64,000 nt of DNA from DATARR01 sp036376245. GTDB taxonomy: Bacteria > Acidobacteriota > Thermoanaerobaculia > Multivoradales > UBA5704. This document shows, piece by piece, positions 7,976-20,405 of this stretch (its first letter is position 1; the number at the start of each line of letters is the position of its first letter). The stretch lies in contig DASVAS010000093.1 of NCBI GenBank assembly GCA_036376245.1, positions 62,001 to 126,000 of the forward strand. The letters run 5' to 3'. The notes beneath the pieces were generated by a model. It was not told the origin of the DNA and did not search any database. It worked only from the letters and a program-made list of their open reading frames with translations. The position numbers and the translations under genes are program-made.

Positions 7976-9159
7976 GCGGCGGCCTCGACCACCATCGCGA
8001 TGCCCTGACCGCCGCCGATGCAGGCGGAGGCCACGCCCCGGCCGCCGCCCCGCCGCCGCAGCTCCTTGAGCAGGGTGACGAGCAGGCGGGTTCCGGAAGC
8101 GCCCAGCGGATGCCCCAGGGCGATGGCGCCGCCGTTGACGTTCAGCTTCTCGGTGTCGAGGTCCAGCTCCTTGACGACAGCGAGGATCTGGCCGGCGAAC
8201 GCCTCGTTGATCTCGAAGAGATCCATGTCCTCCAGCTTCAGGCCCGCCTTGTCGAGGGCCGCGCGGATGGCCGGCGCGGGGCCGATGCCCATGCGCGAGG
8301 GATCGACGCCCACCACGGCCCAGGAGAGGATGCGGCCGAGCGGCTTCCAGCCCTTCTCCGCCGCGTTCTGCGCGGTGGAGAGGATCATCATCGCCGCGCC
8401 GTCCACGATGCCCGAGGCGTTGCCGGCGGTGACGAAGCCGTCCTTGTCGAAGGCGGTCGGCAGACCCGCGAGGTCCGCCATAGTGGTCTCGGGACGCATG
8501 TGGTCGTCGCGGTCGATCACCTTGGCCCGCTTGCCCTTCCCCACCTCGACCGGCGCCACCTCCTCGCTCAGCCGGCAGGCCTGCCAGGCCGCGCCCGCCC
8601 GCTGCTGCGAGAGGATCGCGAACTGGTCCTGCTCCTCGCGGCTGATGCCGTAGTCGCGGGCCAGGTTGTTGCTCGTCTGGGCCATGTAGCAGCCGCAGTA
8701 GGAGTCCAGCAGGGCGACCATCAGGAGGTCCTGGAGCTGCCCCTGGCCCAGCTTGAAGCCGCGCCGGGCGCCCCAGATCACGTGCGGCGCCTGCGACATG
8801 TTCTCCATGCCGCCCACCAGGCACGTCCTGGCGTCGCCGGTGAGAATGGCCTGCGCGCCGGAGATCACCGACTGGATGCCCGAGCCGCAGAGCCGGTTGA
8901 CGGTCAGGGCCGGCACTTCCTGGGGCACCCCGGCCTTGAGCGCCACGTGGCGCGCGCCGTAGATGGCGTCCGGCGAGGTCTGGAGGGCGTTGCCCACCAC
9001 GGTATGGTCGATCTCGGCGGGATCGATGCCCGTCCGCTCGAACAGGGCGCGCGCCGCGTGCGCCCCGAGGTCGATCGCGGAGACCTCCGCGAAGGAGCCG
9101 TTGTACTCGGCCATCGGGGTGCGCACCCCGTCGACCAGGACCAGATCACGAATTTCCAT
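7972..9159 (-). CDS. Acetyl-CoA acetyltransferase (thiolase)
   Basis: Catalyses condensation or cleavage of acyl-CoAs (thiolase, EC 2.3.1.9 or 2.3.1.16). The 395-aa protein has the nucleophilic Cys91 in NRLCGSGIQSV, the NEAFAGQ motif, the catalytic His in ALGHPLGASG, and the second Cys in SACIGGGQG. Length and all active-site residues are intact. It is the first gene of a two-gene unit with the SDR reductase, overlapping by 4 bp. Whether it works in biosynthesis or beta-oxidation cannot be told from motifs alone. Confidence 0.94.
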   Translation of the reverse strand: MEIRDLVLVDGVRTPMAEYNGSFAEVSAIDLGAHAARALFERTGIDPAEIDHTVVGNALQTSPDAIYGARHVALKAGVPQEVPALTVNRLCGSGIQSVISGAQAILTGDARTCLVGGMENMSQAPHVIWGARRGFKLGQGQLQDLLMVALLDSYCGCYMAQTSNNLARDYGISREEQDQFAILSQQRAGAAWQACRLSEEVAPVEVGKGKRAKVIDRDDHMRPETTMADLAGLPTAFDKDGFVTAGNASGIVDGAAMMILSTAQNAAEKGWKPLGRILSWAVVGVDPSRMGIGPAPAIRAALDKAGLKLEDMDLFEINEAFAGQILAVVKELDLDTEKLNVNGGAIALGHPLGASGTRLLVTLLKELRRRGGGRGVASACIGGGQGIAMVVEAAA

Positions 9160-9198
9160 GAACGGATTGCCTCCCTCTTCAGGTTCAATCTTTCAGGT

Positions 9199-10245
9199 TC
9201 AATCACGGGCGCTGGCGAGCGTGTGGAAACGCCTGCGCCAGCGTTGCATGTCCATCGCGGGATCGAGACGGGACCCCAGCAGGGCGTAGATCCGGCGCCG
9301 GTCCGGGTCGATCCAGAGACTGTTTCCAGCGAAGCCGGTGTGACCGAAGGCGGTGGGCGGAAGCGCTCGCCCCGCGCTGCCGCGGAGGGTCCTCCTCCAC
9401 CAGCCCAGGGCGAACGGGCCGCCGCCCGACAGCGCGGCGGCCACACCCTCCGGTTTCAACAAGCGTCCCGGCGCCAGCCATTCCGCGGCCAGCCGCCAGA
9501 GATCGCGCGCGCCGCCGAACAGCCCCACGTGCCCGCAGAGCCCCCCGCCGGCGCCCAATCCTACAAGGAATCGGGCGTTGCCGTCCTGCGGCTTGCCGAC
9601 CGGCGGCGCGCCCTGGTCCGGGATCGTGAATCCCTGTCTGGCAGCGAGCTTCATCTCCATGCCGGTTCCCATGTAGGACCGGGCCAGGTCCGGCCGCTCC
9701 CCCGGCGAGATCTCGATGCTGGCGAGCTTCAAGGGATCGAGGACCCGCGAGCGGAGCAGCCCGGCGAGAGACCGTCCCGTCCGCCGCTCCGCCGCCGCTC
9801 CCCAGAGGATGTAGCCAAGATCGCTATAGGTGCCCGCGCGCGCTCCCAGAAGATCGCCCTCCACGCCTCCCCGGACGATCAGATCCAGCGCCTCCTCGAC
9901 GGACCGGCAGCGGTGGTAGAGAGGCGTCCAGCCCGCCAGTCCCGAGCGGTGCCGCAGCAGATCCGAGAGAGGCCGGCGCGCCAGCTTCCGGTGCGCCTCC
10001 GGCCAGAGATCGCCGATCCGGGAATCCAGAGGAAGAATCCCCTCCGCATCGAGGATCAGCGCGAGGGTCGCGGTGAAGGGCTTGGTGATCGAGGCGTAGT
10101 CGAAGCGGGTGGAAACGTCCGCCGGAACGCCCTCCCGGGCTTGTCCCGCGGCCTCCTCCAGCTCGATCGCCTCGGGAGTGCCCACCAGGGCCACGACCGA
10201 GGACCAGACGCCTTGGTCCAACGCTTTTTCGAGGAAGCGCCGCAT
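9199..10245 (-). CDS. Serine hydrolase of the beta-lactamase/PBP-like family
   Basis: A 348-aa member of the class C beta-lactamase-like fold (esterases, DD-peptidases, beta-lactamases). It has the nucleophile motif SITK (Ser52, Lys55), YSD for the second motif and a GHTG third motif followed by FAGNSLWIDP. No signal peptide is evident, which argues against a periplasmic beta-lactamase and suggests a cytosolic esterase or peptidase. The ATG at 10245 overlaps the stop of the upstream PLP enzyme (TGATG). The substrate is unknown. Confidence 0.85.
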   Translation of the reverse strand: MRRFLEKALDQGVWSSVVALVGTPEAIELEEAAGQAREGVPADVSTRFDYASITKPFTATLALILDAEGILPLDSRIGDLWPEAHRKLARRPLSDLLRHRSGLAGWTPLYHRCRSVEEALDLIVRGGVEGDLLGARAGTYSDLGYILWGAAAERRTGRSLAGLLRSRVLDPLKLASIEISPGERPDLARSYMGTGMEMKLAARQGFTIPDQGAPPVGKPQDGNARFLVGLGAGGGLCGHVGLFGGARDLWRLAAEWLAPGRLLKPEGVAAALSGGGPFALGWWRRTLRGSAGRALPPTAFGHTGFAGNSLWIDPDRRRIYALLGSRLDPAMDMQRWRRRFHTLASARD

Positions 10246-11399
10246 CAGAGATAGTTGTCGGGGCTGCCGGTCTGGAACACCACCACCCGCTCGCCCTGCG
10301 AGAAGGCTCCGGAAACTTCCAGGTCCTCGACGGCCGCCAGGGCCGCGGCGCCTTCGGGGCTGATCCTCAGACCCTCGTGAGCGGCTATCCAGGCGGCGAT
10401 GCCGGACAGCCGGCTCTCGTCCACGGCCAACGCCCGCCCGTCCCTCTCGTAGAGCGCCTTCAGAACGATGAAGTCGCCGATGGCCTTGGGCACGCGCAGG
10501 CCCCAGACGCGGGTGTCGGGGTCCGGCCAGGGATCGGCCGCCTCTTTCCGCTCTTCCCAGGCCCGGACGATGGGCGCGCAACCCGCCGCCTGGACGACCA
10601 CGAAGCGCGGACGCTTCGCGCCGATCAGCCCCAGCCGCCCCAGCTCGGAGAAGGCTTTGCGCATCCCCACGATCCCGGTGCCGCCGCCGAGCGGATAGAC
10701 GATCCAGTCCGGCAGCTCCCAGCCGAATTGCTCGGCCAGCTCGTAGCCCATGGTCTTCTTCCCTTCGACGCGGTAGGGCTCGCGCAGGGTCGAGAGGGTC
10801 CAGTAACTCTCTTTCCCTTCCTCCAGCAGCTTCGCGGCCTCGACCAGGGTCCCCGGTCCGGAGAGCACCTCGGCGCCGTACTCCTCGCACTGCCGGAAGA
10901 CGGTCCGCGGCGTGTCCGCCGGCAGCGCCACGCGGGCGTGCAGCCCGGCCGCGGCGGCGTAGGCGGAGAGCGCCAGGGCCGCGTTGCCGGCGCTGGCGAG
11001 CTGCACGCCCGGCGCCCCCAGCTCCCGCGCCCGGTTCACGGCCAGGGACAGGCCCCGGGCCTTGAAGGAGCCGGTGGGATTGCCGGATTCGTCCTTGAGC
11101 CACAGCTCGACGCCGTCCGGGCCGAAGCGGCGCAGACGCACGAGAGGAGTCGCCCCTTCCCCGAGGTCCACGCGGTTCGCGAAGTCGGAGAGCGGGAGCA
11201 CCTCGCGGTAGCGCCAGAGGCTCCACGGCCGTCCGGACAGCTCGCGGCGCAGCGTCTCCCCCTTCTCCGGATCGAGGTCGTACTCCACCAGCCAGGGCGC
11301 TCCGGCCGGAGAGAGGAAGGCGGGCTCGTCGAGAGGCGTGGTCACCCCCGTGCGCGAGCAGACCAGCTCGCGGGCCCAGCGAGTCTCTTTACCGTTCAT
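10245..11399 (-). CDS. thrC: Threonine synthase-like PLP-dependent enzyme
   Basis: Fold-type II PLP enzyme of 384 aa, most similar in layout to threonine synthase, which converts O-phosphohomoserine to threonine. The PLP lysine is Lys113 in NPTGSFKARGL. The phosphate-binding glycine loop is PLGGGTGIVGM, and an SAGNAALALSAYAA substrate loop follows the lysine. The N-terminus has a short segment (LVCSRTGV) like the cysteine-containing lid found in many archaeal-type threonine synthases. The ATG start lies 11 bp inside the preceding lipoprotein gene. Threonine dehydratase or another family member is a less likely alternative; no other threonine genes are nearby. Confidence 0.82.
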   Translation of the reverse strand: MNGKETRWARELVCSRTGVTTPLDEPAFLSPAGAPWLVEYDLDPEKGETLRRELSGRPWSLWRYREVLPLSDFANRVDLGEGATPLVRLRRFGPDGVELWLKDESGNPTGSFKARGLSLAVNRARELGAPGVQLASAGNAALALSAYAAAAGLHARVALPADTPRTVFRQCEEYGAEVLSGPGTLVEAAKLLEEGKESYWTLSTLREPYRVEGKKTMGYELAEQFGWELPDWIVYPLGGGTGIVGMRKAFSELGRLGLIGAKRPRFVVVQAAGCAPIVRAWEERKEAADPWPDPDTRVWGLRVPKAIGDFIVLKALYERDGRALAVDESRLSGIAAWIAAHEGLRISPEGAAALAAVEDLEVSGAFSQGERVVVFQTGSPDNYL

Positions 11400-12102
11400 C
11401 ACCTGGGTTCGTCTCCATCTTGCGAGCGATGCGCTCCTCCTCGGCCTTGAGGCTGGCGAGCTCGTCTTCATATCGCGCCAGGAGCCTGGAGTTGTGCTCG
11501 CCGGCGGGGTCCGTTTCCGACGAATCCGCGGAGCTTTTCAGCTCCGCGATCCGGCGGTCGATTTCCGCGCGTTCCTCCGCGCTGGCGGCGGCGCGCTTCT
11601 GTTCTTCCAGGTTGGCCAGGAGACTCTCGCGGCTCCGCGCCACCTGTTGGTTCAGGGCCCGGGTGGTGGCCAGCACCTGCGCTTCCAGGACCCGCTCCTT
11701 GACCCACTGGAGCTCCTTCGGATTGTGGCCCAGCTCCTGGGCGGCCCGCAGGTCGGCCGTGGCCACGTCGGCGAGGTCCCCGACGGCCTTCATGGCCTCG
11801 AACGGGCTCACCTTCCGGGATTCCTGTTCCGCCTGCTCGCCCTTGGCTTTGAGATTCTGGAGGGCCACCTCGCGGATGCGCAGCTCGCGTTTCCGCACCG
11901 CGAGATACATCTCCACCTGATCTTCCGTCAGACGGCCGTCCACCGGCGGCTGGTAGTCCGGCGCCTTCGAGACCTGATCCATCAGGTCGATGGTGCCCTT
12001 CTCCTCCAGGTTCTTCTTGATGGACGCGTCGTCCTCGGCGGGTTTCTTTCCGCATCCGAGGAGCAGCGGCAGGATGAGAACGGCGGCGAGGACGCGGGAC
12101 AT
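11389..12102 (-). CDS. Predicted lipoprotein with long coiled-coil region
   Basis: I do not recognise a named family. The 237-aa product begins with a lipoprotein signal peptide (hydrophobic stretch ending in the lipobox LLLGC, Cys17), so the mature protein should be membrane-anchored and exposed to the periplasm. From about residue 60 it is strongly charged and helical, with heptad-like runs rich in Glu, Lys, Arg and Ala, indicating coiled coil. It sits 3 bp downstream of der and overlaps thrC, so it is probably cotranscribed with both. Function unknown; an envelope spacer or scaffold role is only a guess. Confidence 0.75.
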   Translation of the reverse strand: MSRVLAAVLILPLLLGCGKKPAEDDASIKKNLEEKGTIDLMDQVSKAPDYQPPVDGRLTEDQVEMYLAVRKRELRIREVALQNLKAKGEQAEQESRKVSPFEAMKAVGDLADVATADLRAAQELGHNPKELQWVKERVLEAQVLATTRALNQQVARSRESLLANLEEQKRAAASAEERAEIDRRIAELKSSADSSETDPAGEHNSRLLARYEDELASLKAEEERIARKMETNPGDER

Positions 12103-12105
12103 CGG

Positions 12106-13410
<1,305 letters not shown>

Positions 13411-13428
13411 GGTGGGGGGATTGTATCC

Positions 13429-15692
<2,264 letters not shown>

Positions 15693-15699
<7 letters not shown>

Positions 15700-15722
15700 C
15701 GCCACTGTTATCTCCCTAGAAT
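15693..15722 (+). promoter_or_regulatory. Sigma-70-like promoter of tRNA-Leu
   Basis: A perfect TTGACA (15693-15698) and a TAGAAT -10 (15717-15722) are spaced by 18 bp. The start point would be about 15729-15730, just before the mature tRNA end at 15733. The -35 box shares bases with the reverse-strand ATG of rnr. Confidence 0.7.
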
Positions 15723-15729
15723 CCACCGC

Positions 15730-15819
<90 letters not shown>

Positions 15820-15923
15820 TCCCTTCCACCCCTCCCAAGACCAGCGAAGCTTATACGACGCCAGTGAGGCGCGTCAGTGCCGCGGCTCGCCAGGATTGAT
15901 TGCAGAGCGGGTGCCAGAATGGC

Positions 15924-16823
15924 TCAGCCGGCGCGGCGCACCGCGCGGAACGGCGCGGCCGTCTCCAGACCGGCAGCGGCCCGGAGGGACGTCCAGGGGA
16001 GCGCCCGCAGGAGTTCCTGGAAGCGCTCCTCGTATCCCAGGCGCCCCGTCTCGTGGATGAACTTCGCGACGCCGCTCAGGGGTCCGGGCGTGGGCCGGCC
16101 GGAGATCTCCCAGGGGTGGACCACCGCCACCGGGAGCCCTTCGAACGCGGCGTGATCGCGGGCGGCACGGACCAGCCGCTCGGGCTGGACCAGGCGGCCC
16201 GTCCAGCTCCCGGCCGGCAGCCGCAGAGGTCCCCCGAAGGTGAGCGGGGGGAACTCCAGGAGGGACGGTCCGGCGCCGTTCCAGCGCAGACCCGACGCGA
16301 ACTTCGGATTGGTCGGCCGGCCGGCGAGGGGGCACGGCGAGAGCGAGCTGTCGTAGAGGAATCCCATCTCGGCCACGACGGGCAGGCAGGCGCTGCCCAG
16401 ACTGCGCAACGACCACTCCGGGGCGCGGAACCCGAGCACGGGCTCCCCCGTGACGTCCTCCAACAGGGCCTTCGAGCGCGAAACGTCCTCGCGGAACGCC
16501 TGCAGGGAGCGCTCACAGGCGCGGAGATGAAGGTAACCATGGCTCCCCACCTCGTGCCCCGCCGCCGCGATCTCCCGGACGCGCTCCGGCAGGCGCTCCG
16601 CCACCTCACCGAGGACGAAGAAAGTCGCCGAGCGTCCCGCCGCGTCCAGCATCTCCAGGAGCTCGGGAAGGAGCCAGTCCAGCTCTTCAGGGAGGGAAGG
16701 CCGGCCGGCCGGGTGCACGTAATCCGGCACCAGGCAGGTGTGGTACCACTCCTCCACGTCCACCGTCAGGGCAAAGCCGAACGAGCCCTTCAGACGCACG
16801 ACCTGCGGAGCTTCAGGCGCCAT
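15924..16823 (-). CDS. Polysaccharide deacetylase (NodB/DUF3473-like)
   Basis: Carbohydrate esterase family 4 protein of 299 aa, likely to remove acetyl groups from a surface or exopolysaccharide. It has the metal-ligand Asp in ALTVDVEEWYHT, the second motif HEVGSHGYLHL, and the RAPEWS motif. The TVDVEEWYH form resembles deacetylases tied to PEP-CTERM/exosortase (XrtA-type) polysaccharide loci, but no such locus is visible here. No signal peptide is seen. The ATG 16823 has GGAGGGAAG about 12 bases upstream. The gene lies about 100 bp downstream of a 20-bp repeat array that occupies its upstream region. Confidence 0.85.
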   Translation of the reverse strand: MAPEAPQVVRLKGSFGFALTVDVEEWYHTCLVPDYVHPAGRPSLPEELDWLLPELLEMLDAAGRSATFFVLGEVAERLPERVREIAAAGHEVGSHGYLHLRACERSLQAFREDVSRSKALLEDVTGEPVLGFRAPEWSLRSLGSACLPVVAEMGFLYDSSLSPCPLAGRPTNPKFASGLRWNGAGPSLLEFPPLTFGGPLRLPAGSWTGRLVQPERLVRAARDHAAFEGLPVAVVHPWEISGRPTPGPLSGVAKFIHETGRLGYEERFQELLRALPWTSLRAAAGLETAAPFRAVRRAG

Positions 16824-16924
16824 CCTCGTTCTTCCCTCCTGTCCGCCGACCGGACCCGGGATACCCTCCGGGGATCGAAACAGGAGTGACACATGCATGT
16901 GACGTGCCGCGAGAGGGGACCGCC

Positions 16925-17244
16925 GACGCAAAGCAGGAATCCCAGGCGCGTAGTCCCTTCCTCTGGCGCGTAGTAACAATCTGGGACGCGTAGTCAAAAT
17001 CTGAGGCGCATAGTCGAGATCTGAGATGCGTAGCTCTTTCCTGAGACGCGTAGTTGAGATCCCAGGCGCGTAATTTCCTGCCGAGGCGCGTAGTTGGATT
17101 CTCAGACGCGAAGCCAGGATCTGAGACGCGTAGTCTCTTCCTGAGGCGCGTAGTCGAGATCTGAGGCGCGTAGTCGGATTCCCAGGCGCGAAGCGAAGAT
17201 CTCAGGCGCGTAGTCAAACTCTGAGACGCGTAAGACTCCACGAA
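16925..17244. repeat. Array of 16 exact-period 20-bp intergenic repeats
   Basis: Sixteen units begin every 20 bp from 16925 to 17225. The plus-strand consensus is GRCGCGTAGTCNNNATCTGA. The first 10-11 bases are highly conserved (the first unit is degenerate), while the middle three to eight bases vary. There are no insertions or deletions: every unit is exactly 20 bp. The array fills the gap between the terminator of the RRM gene and the start of the polysaccharide deacetylase. The minus strand has no stop codons in any frame simply because of the repeat composition, so the 143-codon open frame across it is not good evidence of a gene. Confidence 0.95.
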
Positions 17245-17267
17245 AAGGGCGCCGCGAGGGCGCCCTT
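17245..17267 (-). terminator. Rho-independent-like terminator of the RRM gene
   Basis: A 9-bp perfect stem (AAGGGCGCC / GGCGCCCTT) with a 5-nt loop is followed on the minus strand by a short TTTTC run. It lies 28 bp after the RRM gene stop codon and directly abuts the 20-bp repeat array. Confidence 0.7.
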
Positions 17268-17295
17268 GGAAGGTCTGGATTAGGGGAGAAGCCGC

Positions 17296-17682
17296 CTAGT
17301 AGCGCCGGCCGCCGCCGCCACCATAGCCGCCGCCACCCCCCCGGCCGCCACCGCCGCCGCCGTAGCCGCCGCCCCGGCCGCCACCGCCGCCGTAGCCGCC
17401 ACCGCCGCCGCCCCGGCGTCCACCGCCGCCCTCTTCACGGGGACGGGCTTCATTGACCGTCAGGGAACGGCCCTCGATGTCCTTGCCGTTCATCGCACTG
17501 ATGGCCTCCTGCGCTTCCTGGTCGCTGCTCATCTCCACGAAGCCGAAGCCCTTGGAGCGGCCGGTGTCCCGATCCATGATCACCTGGGCGGACTGCACGC
17601 TGCCGTAGGCCGCGAACATGTCTTCCAGGTCACTGTCCCTGAGGTTGTAGGACAGATTTCCAACGTACAGCTTCTTGCCCAT
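17296..17682 (-). CDS. Glycine-rich RNA-binding protein with one RRM
   Basis: A 128-aa protein of the small bacterial RRM type (as in cyanobacterial Rbp proteins), expected to bind single-stranded RNA and often cold-induced in other bacteria. RNP2 is KLYVGNL near residue 5 and RNP1 is KGFGFVEM near residue 45. The last ~45 residues are an almost pure Gly/Arg/Tyr tail (RGG-like box) that can bind RNA non-specifically or promote condensation. The ATG at 17682 begins the RRM exactly. It is flanked by its own terminator and a ~500-bp upstream gap, so it is probably monocistronic. Confidence 0.93.
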   Translation of the reverse strand: MGKKLYVGNLSYNLRDSDLEDMFAAYGSVQSAQVIMDRDTGRSKGFGFVEMSSDQEAQEAISAMNGKDIEGRSLTVNEARPREEGGGGRRGGGGGGYGGGGGRGGGYGGGGGGRGGGGGYGGGGGRRY

Positions 17683-18086
17683 GAGAGCCTCCTCGCTTTC
17701 GTCGCCCGATCTCTGGTCGTGACGACCCTTGTGAATGCCTGACTTCTACGTACGGGAAAATGGGACTGGGCTCGCTATCGCAGTCTTCACGGCTTCTGAC
17801 GACCTGAACGAGGAGAGGCCTCGTCCCAATTATCGATCTTAGCATCTTCGAGGGGAAAGCTCTGTGCTGAACACGCTCTGACTTGTCCTTTTGGACCCAT
17901 CCTCTGCAAATTTTACGCACCCGGCGTCCGAGCGGCCACTCCGTCTCCTGGGACCGGTACTATATTCCATAGGCCGGTCACCACGCTACGCTGCTTGTCT
18001 TGCAAGAGAGAGGCCATCGGGGGTCCTCCACGGCGGAGGAGCACGCCTCGGGGACGAACATCCCCCAACTTGTCTCCGGCCCTAGC

Positions 18087-18104
18087 TTGTGACATCCTTC
18101 ACGA
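18087..18104. promoter_or_regulatory. Predicted Rex operator upstream of nuoA
   Basis: The sequence TTGTGACATCCTTCACGA matches the known Rex consensus TTGTGAANNNNTTCACAA at 12 of 14 defined positions with the correct spacing. It lies 77-94 bp before the nuoA start. The rex gene is the last gene of the same operon, which makes autoregulated redox control of complex I expression likely. Confidence 0.72.
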
Positions 18105-18127
18105 GCACGGCGCGGCCCCGGTATGAA
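18098..18127 (+). promoter_or_regulatory. Candidate nuo operon promoter
   Basis: TTCACG (18098-18103) and TATGAA (18122-18127) are spaced 18 bp and match sigma-70 hexamers at four of six positions each. The -35 would overlap the right half of the Rex operator, so bound Rex would block polymerase. The match is only moderate. Confidence 0.35.
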
Positions 18128-18180
18128 ACCTGCCTTCCCGGGGCGTTTTTCCCGTGTCCTGACCTCTGGAGGAAAGACCT

Positions 18181-18588
18181 TTGCCTGAGCAGTACTACCC
18201 AGTCCTGCTGGCGATGGGGATCGCAATCGCGATGGGGGTGGTCATCCTCATCGGCTCCTATCTGCTGGGCAAGGTCGTCGGCAACCAGCGCGGCGGCCTG
18301 ATCAAGCGGACGACGGTCGAGTCGGGCATGCCCATGCTCGACCTCTCCCACAAGCGGATCTCGATCGCCTTCTTCCTGATCGCCATCGACTTCATCGTCT
18401 TCGACCTGGAAGCCGCCTTCCTCTATCCCTGGGCGCTGATCATGCGCGAGGGGGGATGGGAGCTGTTCTGGGCCGTGATGGTGTTCGTCTTCCTGATCCT
18501 GGTGGGCTACGCCTACATCTGGATCAAGGGCGGCCTCGACCTGTCGCTCCCCGCGCGCGAGCGCCGTCCCGTGAGGTTGCAGCCATGA
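18181..18588 (+). CDS. nuoA: NADH-quinone oxidoreductase subunit A
   Basis: Membrane subunit of respiratory complex I, 135 aa with three predicted transmembrane helices (about residues 8-28, 63-82 and 93-113). The conserved loop KRTTVESGMP and the FDLEAAFLYPWA helix are diagnostic of NuoA. The start is a TTG at 18181 with GGAGGAAAG 9 bases upstream; no ATG fits. It overlaps nuoE by 4 bp (ATGA). In the common gene order nuoB, nuoC and nuoD would follow; here nuoE follows directly. Confidence 0.95.
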   Translation: MPEQYYPVLLAMGIAIAMGVVILIGSYLLGKVVGNQRGGLIKRTTVESGMPMLDLSHKRISIAFFLIAIDFIVFDLEAAFLYPWALIMREGGWELFWAVMVFVFLILVGYAYIWIKGGLDLSLPARERRPVRLQP

Positions 18589-19109
18589 GCGTTCACGAAC
18601 CGGCATCCATGAAGCCTTCCGGCCCCCAGGTGCGGGGCGGCGGGCTCTCCGAGGCGGCGCGCGCCGAGATCGACGCGCTGCGCCCCCGCTACCCCACCAC
18701 CGAGGCCGTCCTGCTGCCCGCCCTCCACATCGCCCAGCGCGAGTGGGGCGGCTGGCTCCCGGACGAGGCCATCGCGGCCGTGGCCGCGGAGCTGGACCTC
18801 CCGGTCGCCCGCGTCTACGGCGTCGTCACCTTCTACGACCTCTATCACCAGAGCCCGGTGGGCCGTCACCGCATCCGGGTCTGCACCAACCTTTCCTGCC
18901 AGCTTCGCGGGGCCGAAGAGATCATGGAGGTCCTGCATCAGGAGCTGGGAGTCGAGGAGGACGAGGTGACTCCCGACGGCCGCTGCTCCTACGTCCACTT
19001 CGAGTGCCTCGGCTCCTGCGACACGGCGCCGATGATGATGGTGGACGACGAATACCACGAGAACCTCACCCCCAACCGGGTGCGGCATATCCTGAAAGGT
19101 CTGAAGTAA
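18585..19109 (+). CDS. nuoE: NADH-quinone oxidoreductase subunit E
   Basis: A 174-aa soluble N-module subunit holding the [2Fe-2S] cluster N1a. Four cluster ligands are present: CTNLSC and, later, CLGSC. The thioredoxin-like fold and the VYGVVTFYDLYHQSPVG segment are typical. It begins at ATG 18585 within the nuoA stop and ends directly against the nuoF ATG (TAAATG), so E and F are tightly coupled. Confidence 0.96.
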   Translation: MSVHEPASMKPSGPQVRGGGLSEAARAEIDALRPRYPTTEAVLLPALHIAQREWGGWLPDEAIAAVAAELDLPVARVYGVVTFYDLYHQSPVGRHRIRVCTNLSCQLRGAEEIMEVLHQELGVEEDEVTPDGRCSYVHFECLGSCDTAPMMMVDDEYHENLTPNRVRHILKGLK

Positions 19110-20402
<1,293 letters not shown>

Positions 20403-20405
20403 GCA

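Larger units (their letters stand above)
17683..18180. other. Divergent intergenic region between RRM gene and nuoA
   Basis: No convincing coding sequence occurs in these ~500 bp; short open frames lack ribosome sites and family signatures. The right end holds the Rex operator, a candidate nuo promoter and the nuoA ribosome site (GGAGGAAAG). The left part is presumably the promoter and 5' leader of the RRM gene; one Rex-like half-site, TTGTGAA at 17729, is probably chance. Confidence 0.6.

Noticed and set aside
16813..17241. A 143-codon minus-strand open frame across the 20-bp array, with a 20-residue peptide periodicity
   Set aside because: The repeat contains no stop codon in any minus-strand frame, so an open frame arises by composition. 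There is no ATG or ribosome site, and the frame runs into the deacetylase start.
16925..17244. The 20-bp array as a CRISPR
   Set aside because: Conserved cores are about 10 bp and variable parts only about 8 bp, far below CRISPR repeat and spacer lengths, and no cas genes are near.
17729..17735. A perfect Rex half-site (TTGTGAA) in the RRM upstream region
   Set aside because: The right half does not match (TGACTTC), so it is likely chance; the full palindrome near nuoA is much better.
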